The notes beneath the pieces were generated by a model. The model saw nothing but the letters and a program-made list of their open reading frames with translations. It was not told where the DNA came from and ran no database searches. DNA of 64,000 nucleotides, taken from Ardenticatenaceae bacterium (GTDB lineage Bacteria; Chloroflexota; Anaerolineae; Promineifilales; Promineifilaceae). A program made the translations under genes and the position numbers. The DNA is taken from contig JACKBS010000005.1 in assembly GCA_020634435.1 (NCBI GenBank), positions 558,001 to 622,000 on the forward strand, written 5' to 3'. Positions within the stretch are counted from its first letter, which is position 1, and every line of letters starts with the position of its first letter. This document shows, in pieces, positions 61,244-64,000 of the stretch.

Positions 61244-62245
61244 ATGGAAAAGACAAATCGAAACGCGCTCAAAATTGGATTTCAGTACGGCATTGCCTTT
61301 TTGCTAGGTCGTTTGCTGTTTGATCTGGGGCTTGCGGCCGCAACGGCCGTTTCCTGGCAAAACGTGGTGCCGGATGTGGTGGCACAGTTGGTAGGGGGAT
61401 GGAACGGCCGTCTCTTGTCTGCCCTCTCCTTCTTTATTTTACTCTCACTCCTCATTTCAGAGCTAGGGCAACGTTTCTACAATCAAAAGCTGCTTTGGCG
61501 CTGGTGGGCTATTGGCCTGGGGCACGGTTTGTGGATTGGTGGGTATGTGCTGGTAGAAACGGCCGATTCCACAAAACTATACATATCTGCCACCATTGCC
61601 CTGCTCATGTTGCCACTCTTTTTATTCCCCGGCGACTCAAAAACGTTTGTTCGCCCCAGCCGACCACCGAAAAATAGCCGCGATCCCTTCATCATCAATG
61701 GTGGCGCGGTTGAATTTAAACAATCAGGCAATGTCCATGTGCAAAAAATGCCGATTTGGCAAGCGCTCGGTGCTTTGGGGGGCTTGATCCTGGCCCTGAT
61801 TTTACTGTTGATTGGCTTGCCTATTTACCAAGATTTTGATCTAGAGTTAGCCTGGACGCTGTTTTTGTGTCTGGTGATGGTTTTACAACTCTCGCCCATA
61901 ATTTTGCGCTTCTTGTTTTATTTTAGGCAGCGTGCCAAATTGCCACTCATCCTGGGAACTGAACCCGATGCCCGGTATAAGCGGGTGCCATTGCTGGCCT
62001 GGCAAGAGATTTCCAGAGTAGAAGTTGCAGCCCAAGGTTCGCAACTGTGGCCGACGGCCGAAATCAAACTGCATTTGCAAGACGGCCGTTTACACACACT
62101 TGGCCAAATTTCACCCCTGGCTTCGCTGCGGCCGCTAAAAGCTGCCCAACAAGTGGCAGAGCTGCTGAACCAGGCCATTGCCAATGCCGCTGCCCCGTTA
62201 GCCGACAGTTCCGCGCCCCAAACCATTCTACAAAAGCCCGCCTGA
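61244..62245 (+). CDS. Hypothetical membrane protein
   Basis: A 333-residue protein with about six membrane segments in two groups (12-30, 55-72, 83-100, 110-128; then 170-190, 200-225). A C-terminal cytoplasmic part follows (about 225-320; LPLLAWQEISRVEVAAQGSQLWPTAEIKLHLQDG, seen as a beta-rich stretch). The last part resembles bacterial PH-like (bPH) domains. Not assigned. A terminator follows at 62294. Confidence 0.65.
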   Translation: MEKTNRNALKIGFQYGIAFLLGRLLFDLGLAAATAVSWQNVVPDVVAQLVGGWNGRLLSALSFFILLSLLISELGQRFYNQKLLWRWWAIGLGHGLWIGGYVLVETADSTKLYISATIALLMLPLFLFPGDSKTFVRPSRPPKNSRDPFIINGGAVEFKQSGNVHVQKMPIWQALGALGGLILALILLLIGLPIYQDFDLELAWTLFLCLVMVLQLSPIILRFLFYFRQRAKLPLILGTEPDARYKRVPLLAWQEISRVEVAAQGSQLWPTAEIKLHLQDGRLHTLGQISPLASLRPLKAAQQVAELLNQAIANAAAPLADSSAPQTILQKPA

Positions 62246-62293
62246 ACCGTGTTGGCGATTCCCCATACCTGATGTACGATCCCAGCCATCTTT

Positions 62294-62326
62294 GACCTCT
62301 GTCGGGCCGATAGAGGTCTTCTTTTT
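62294..62326 (+). terminator. Intrinsic terminator
   Basis: GACCTCT / AGAGGTC stem with an 11-nt loop, followed by TCTTTTTTG. It ends the membrane-protein transcript just before the MFS gene. Confidence 0.75.
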
Positions 62327-62338
62327 TGGGAACTCGCC

Positions 62339-63640
62339 ATGAAACAACCGCGCCTGGTAGCGCTGCAACATCGTGATTTTCGGCTGCTCTGGTTTGGGCG
62401 GCTGCTTTCCACCATGGGCTCTCAGATGCAGCAAATTGCCATTAGCTGGCATGTGTTTGCTTTGCTGCGGGGCCAAACGTATGAACTGATCGTATTCGGC
62501 CGTACCCTGGAACTCAACGCCAGCGCCATTGGCCTGGGATCGCTGGGGCTGGCGCGGGTCATTCCCATCATCATTTTTGCGCTGCTCGGCGGCATGTTGG
62601 CCGATTCACGCAACCGGCGCACGCTGCTCATTTGGGTGCAAACGGCCGCTGCCCTCTTTTCCGGCACGCTGGCCGTCCTGACCTTCACGGGCCATATCAC
62701 CATTCCCATCATTTACCTGCTCAGCGGGGCCCTGGCCGCCGCTTCGGCCTTCGACGAACCGGCGCGGCAATCCATCGTGCCCAACCTGGTGCCGCGTGAG
62801 CACCTGGCCAATGCCGTCACGTTGAACACGGTGCTGTGGCAGATTGCCACCATCGTCGGGCCGGGATTGGCCGGGCTGCTGGTGGGCCAATTTGATGTCG
62901 GGCTGGTGTATGCACTGGATGCGATTTCCTTTGGCGCGGTAATTGTGTCGCTGCTGCTGATGGAATATCGGGGACAGGCGGCCACCCAAATTGGTCAGGG
63001 CCTTGGCTGGGCGGCGCTGGTTGAAGGGGTGCGCTTTACGCTCAAAACCAGGCTCATTCGCAGCACCATGCTACTGGACTTTTGGGCTACTTTCTTTGCT
63101 TCAGCCCGCACCATGCTGCCCATTGTGGCCACCGATGTGCTGAAATTGGGCGTGGAAGGGTACGGCTTTTTAGCCACCGCTCAACCCGTCGGCGCGCTTA
63201 TTGCCGGGGCGATTGTGGCCTTGCGGCACGACATTCGCCGCCAGGGGGTGGTGCTGCTGGTGAGCGTAGGCGTCTACGGCGTGGCCACGGCGATGTTTGG
63301 CCTCTCGACTAGCTTTGCCCTCTCCTACATTTTGTTTGGTCTCACGGGTGCAGGCGATACGGTTTCCACCGTCATTCGCGGCACGCTGCGCCAATTGCTG
63401 ACGCCGGATCATTTGCGGGGGCGCATGACCAGCGTGAACATGGTCTTTTTCATGGGCGGGCCGCAGCTGGGTGAGTTGGAAGCGGGGCTTGTAGCCTCGC
63501 TGTTTGGCGCGCCGGTAGCCATCTTCTCTGGCGGACTGGCGACGGTGCTGCTGACGGCACTCATCGCCTGGCGTTACCCGCGCCTGCGCAACTACACCAG
63601 CGACATGGCCGACGACCTCATCAAACAAGCCGCTACCTAG
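62339..63640 (+). CDS. MFS exporter (DHA3/EntS-like)
   Basis: A 433-residue major facilitator protein with about eleven or twelve membrane segments. It shows FRLLWFGRLLSTMGSQMQQIA at the start, GGMLADSRNRRTLL (the loop 2-3 motif A variant), FDEPARQSIVPNLVPREHLANAVTLN (typical of the MFS_3/EntS group, residues about 138-163) and GPGLAGLLVG. The substrate is probably a drug or siderophore-like compound. The start codon lies just after a terminator; GGGAAC is a weak ribosome site. Confidence 0.9.
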   Translation: MKQPRLVALQHRDFRLLWFGRLLSTMGSQMQQIAISWHVFALLRGQTYELIVFGRTLELNASAIGLGSLGLARVIPIIIFALLGGMLADSRNRRTLLIWVQTAAALFSGTLAVLTFTGHITIPIIYLLSGALAAASAFDEPARQSIVPNLVPREHLANAVTLNTVLWQIATIVGPGLAGLLVGQFDVGLVYALDAISFGAVIVSLLLMEYRGQAATQIGQGLGWAALVEGVRFTLKTRLIRSTMLLDFWATFFASARTMLPIVATDVLKLGVEGYGFLATAQPVGALIAGAIVALRHDIRRQGVVLLVSVGVYGVATAMFGLSTSFALSYILFGLTGAGDTVSTVIRGTLRQLLTPDHLRGRMTSVNMVFFMGGPQLGELEAGLVASLFGAPVAIFSGGLATVLLTALIAWRYPRLRNYTSDMADDLIKQAAT

Positions 63641-63750
63641 GATTTATCCCCAGATTACGCAGATTACGCAGATTTTTTGTCACCCCTTCACCCTGTCACC
63701 CGTTCACGGCAAAGCAGGTAAAATGTGGCAAACAGACCGTGAGGTAATCT

Positions 63751-63972
63751 ATGGCTATCATCATTTTTGGCACCAAAGCGCGGGTCGTGGCCGACGACGG
63801 CGCGAGCAAACAAACAACCACCTGCCGCTACTGCGGCGAGCTGGTCCAGATGGAACCGGTGCGCAACAAGCGGTACTTTTCGCTCTTTTTTGTGCCGATT
63901 TTTCCGCTGGAAAAGGGTGAAGCGGCGTGGCGCTGCCCCAACTGCAAAAAGTTGTTTCTGCGTCGGGAGTGA
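63751..63972 (+). CDS. Small zinc-ribbon protein
   Basis: A 73-residue protein with two knuckles, CRYC (residues about 25-28) and CPNC (about 63-66), around a conserved KRYFSLFFVPIFPLEKG segment. This is the zinc_ribbon_15 type of unknown role. The upstream GTGAGG sequence may serve as ribosome site. Near the window end; nothing follows. Confidence 0.8.
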   Translation: MAIIIFGTKARVVADDGASKQTTTCRYCGELVQMEPVRNKRYFSLFFVPIFPLEKGEAAWRCPNCKKLFLRRE

Positions 63973-64000
63973 GGGACGCAGAGCACGCCGAGACAAAGAG

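Larger units (their letters stand above)
1303..62090. repeat. Dispersed palindrome ACGGCCGT (HIP1-like), about 110 copies
   Basis: The octamer is spread through coding and non-coding DNA, most often as AACGGCCGTT. Inside genes it appears as TAV (ACG GCC GTx), N/DGR (xAC GGC CGT) or RP (xxA CGG CCG Txx). Examples are at 2174, 6572, 20279, 39290, 44410, 54303 and 61345. It is nearly missing from 14.6-20.28 kb. Confidence 0.9.

Overview
The window looks like a piece of a Chloroflexota (Anaerolineae-like) genome, probably from a long-read or metagenomic assembly. The evidence is indirect: moderate to high GC, lipoproteins and anti-sigma factors with long Thr/Pro linkers, a C-terminal TYLPFVQR-type tail, ABC2_membrane_6 exporters, MoxR/VWA pairs, several ECF sigma/anti-sigma pairs, and a bacterial class II diterpene cyclase of a kind known in Herpetosiphon. 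No rRNA or marker gene is present, so the phylum call is an inference. The clearest genome signature is the self-complementary octamer ACGGCCGT, usually inside AACGGCCGTT. By eye it occurs about 110 times, against one or two expected, in all reading frames of genes (as TAV, N/DGR or RP) and in intergenic DNA, much like cyanobacterial HIP1.

Layout. 0-0.6 kb: end of a restriction endonuclease-like gene. 0.7-1.7 kb: a broken quinone oxidoreductase. 2.1-4.9 kb: a three-gene ABC-2 exporter. 5.0-6.0 kb: a frameshifted gene with a C-terminal effector-associated domain (EAD). 6.1 kb: tRNA-Glu. 6.3-9.8 kb: tandem-GNAT protein, MoxR ATPase and CoxE-like VWA protein. 9.9-14.3 kb: lipoprotein, zinc-ribbon membrane protein, AraC regulator, LysE exporter and DUF2000 protein. 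14.3-20.1 kb: a low-GC three-gene operon on the minus strand (STAND NTPase, secreted P-domain/Fn3/FGE protein, EAD protein) lying between two imperfect 50-bp direct repeats. 20.2-29.9 kb: ECF sigma, anti-sigma, two giant FtsX/MacB permeases and a fused double ABC ATPase. 30.1-31.7 kb: MntA-HepT toxin-antitoxin pair followed directly by an EAD-FGE protein. 34-37.8 kb: a heterodimeric ABC exporter. 38.2-39.7 kb: diterpene cyclase. 39.8-41.1 kb: a second ECF/anti-sigma pair with two small membrane proteins. 41.2-45.5 kb: a 1419-aa secreted PKD-repeat protein. 45.6-51.9 kb: Crp/Fnr regulator, LPG-synthase-like flippase, PIG-V and DUF2723 glycosyltransferases, two secreted paralogues. 52-53.9 kb: ECF sigma with DUF5667 protein. 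54.2-60.8 kb: two signalling clusters. 61.2-64 kb: membrane protein, MFS exporter and zinc-ribbon protein.

The most promising system is the set of conflict-type genes. Three proteins with EAD-like adaptor domains occur in one window. One is co-transcribed with a STAND ATPase that carries the same G-D-K strand repeat, and another is attached to a toxin-antitoxin module. The 14.3-20.1 kb island is bounded by duplicated ends of the DUF2000 gene and carries only one copy of the genome's signature octamer, which suggests recent acquisition as a unit.

Many genes are broken by single-base indels, nearly all in homopolymer runs. I read these as sequencing errors, and I give merged gene coordinates.
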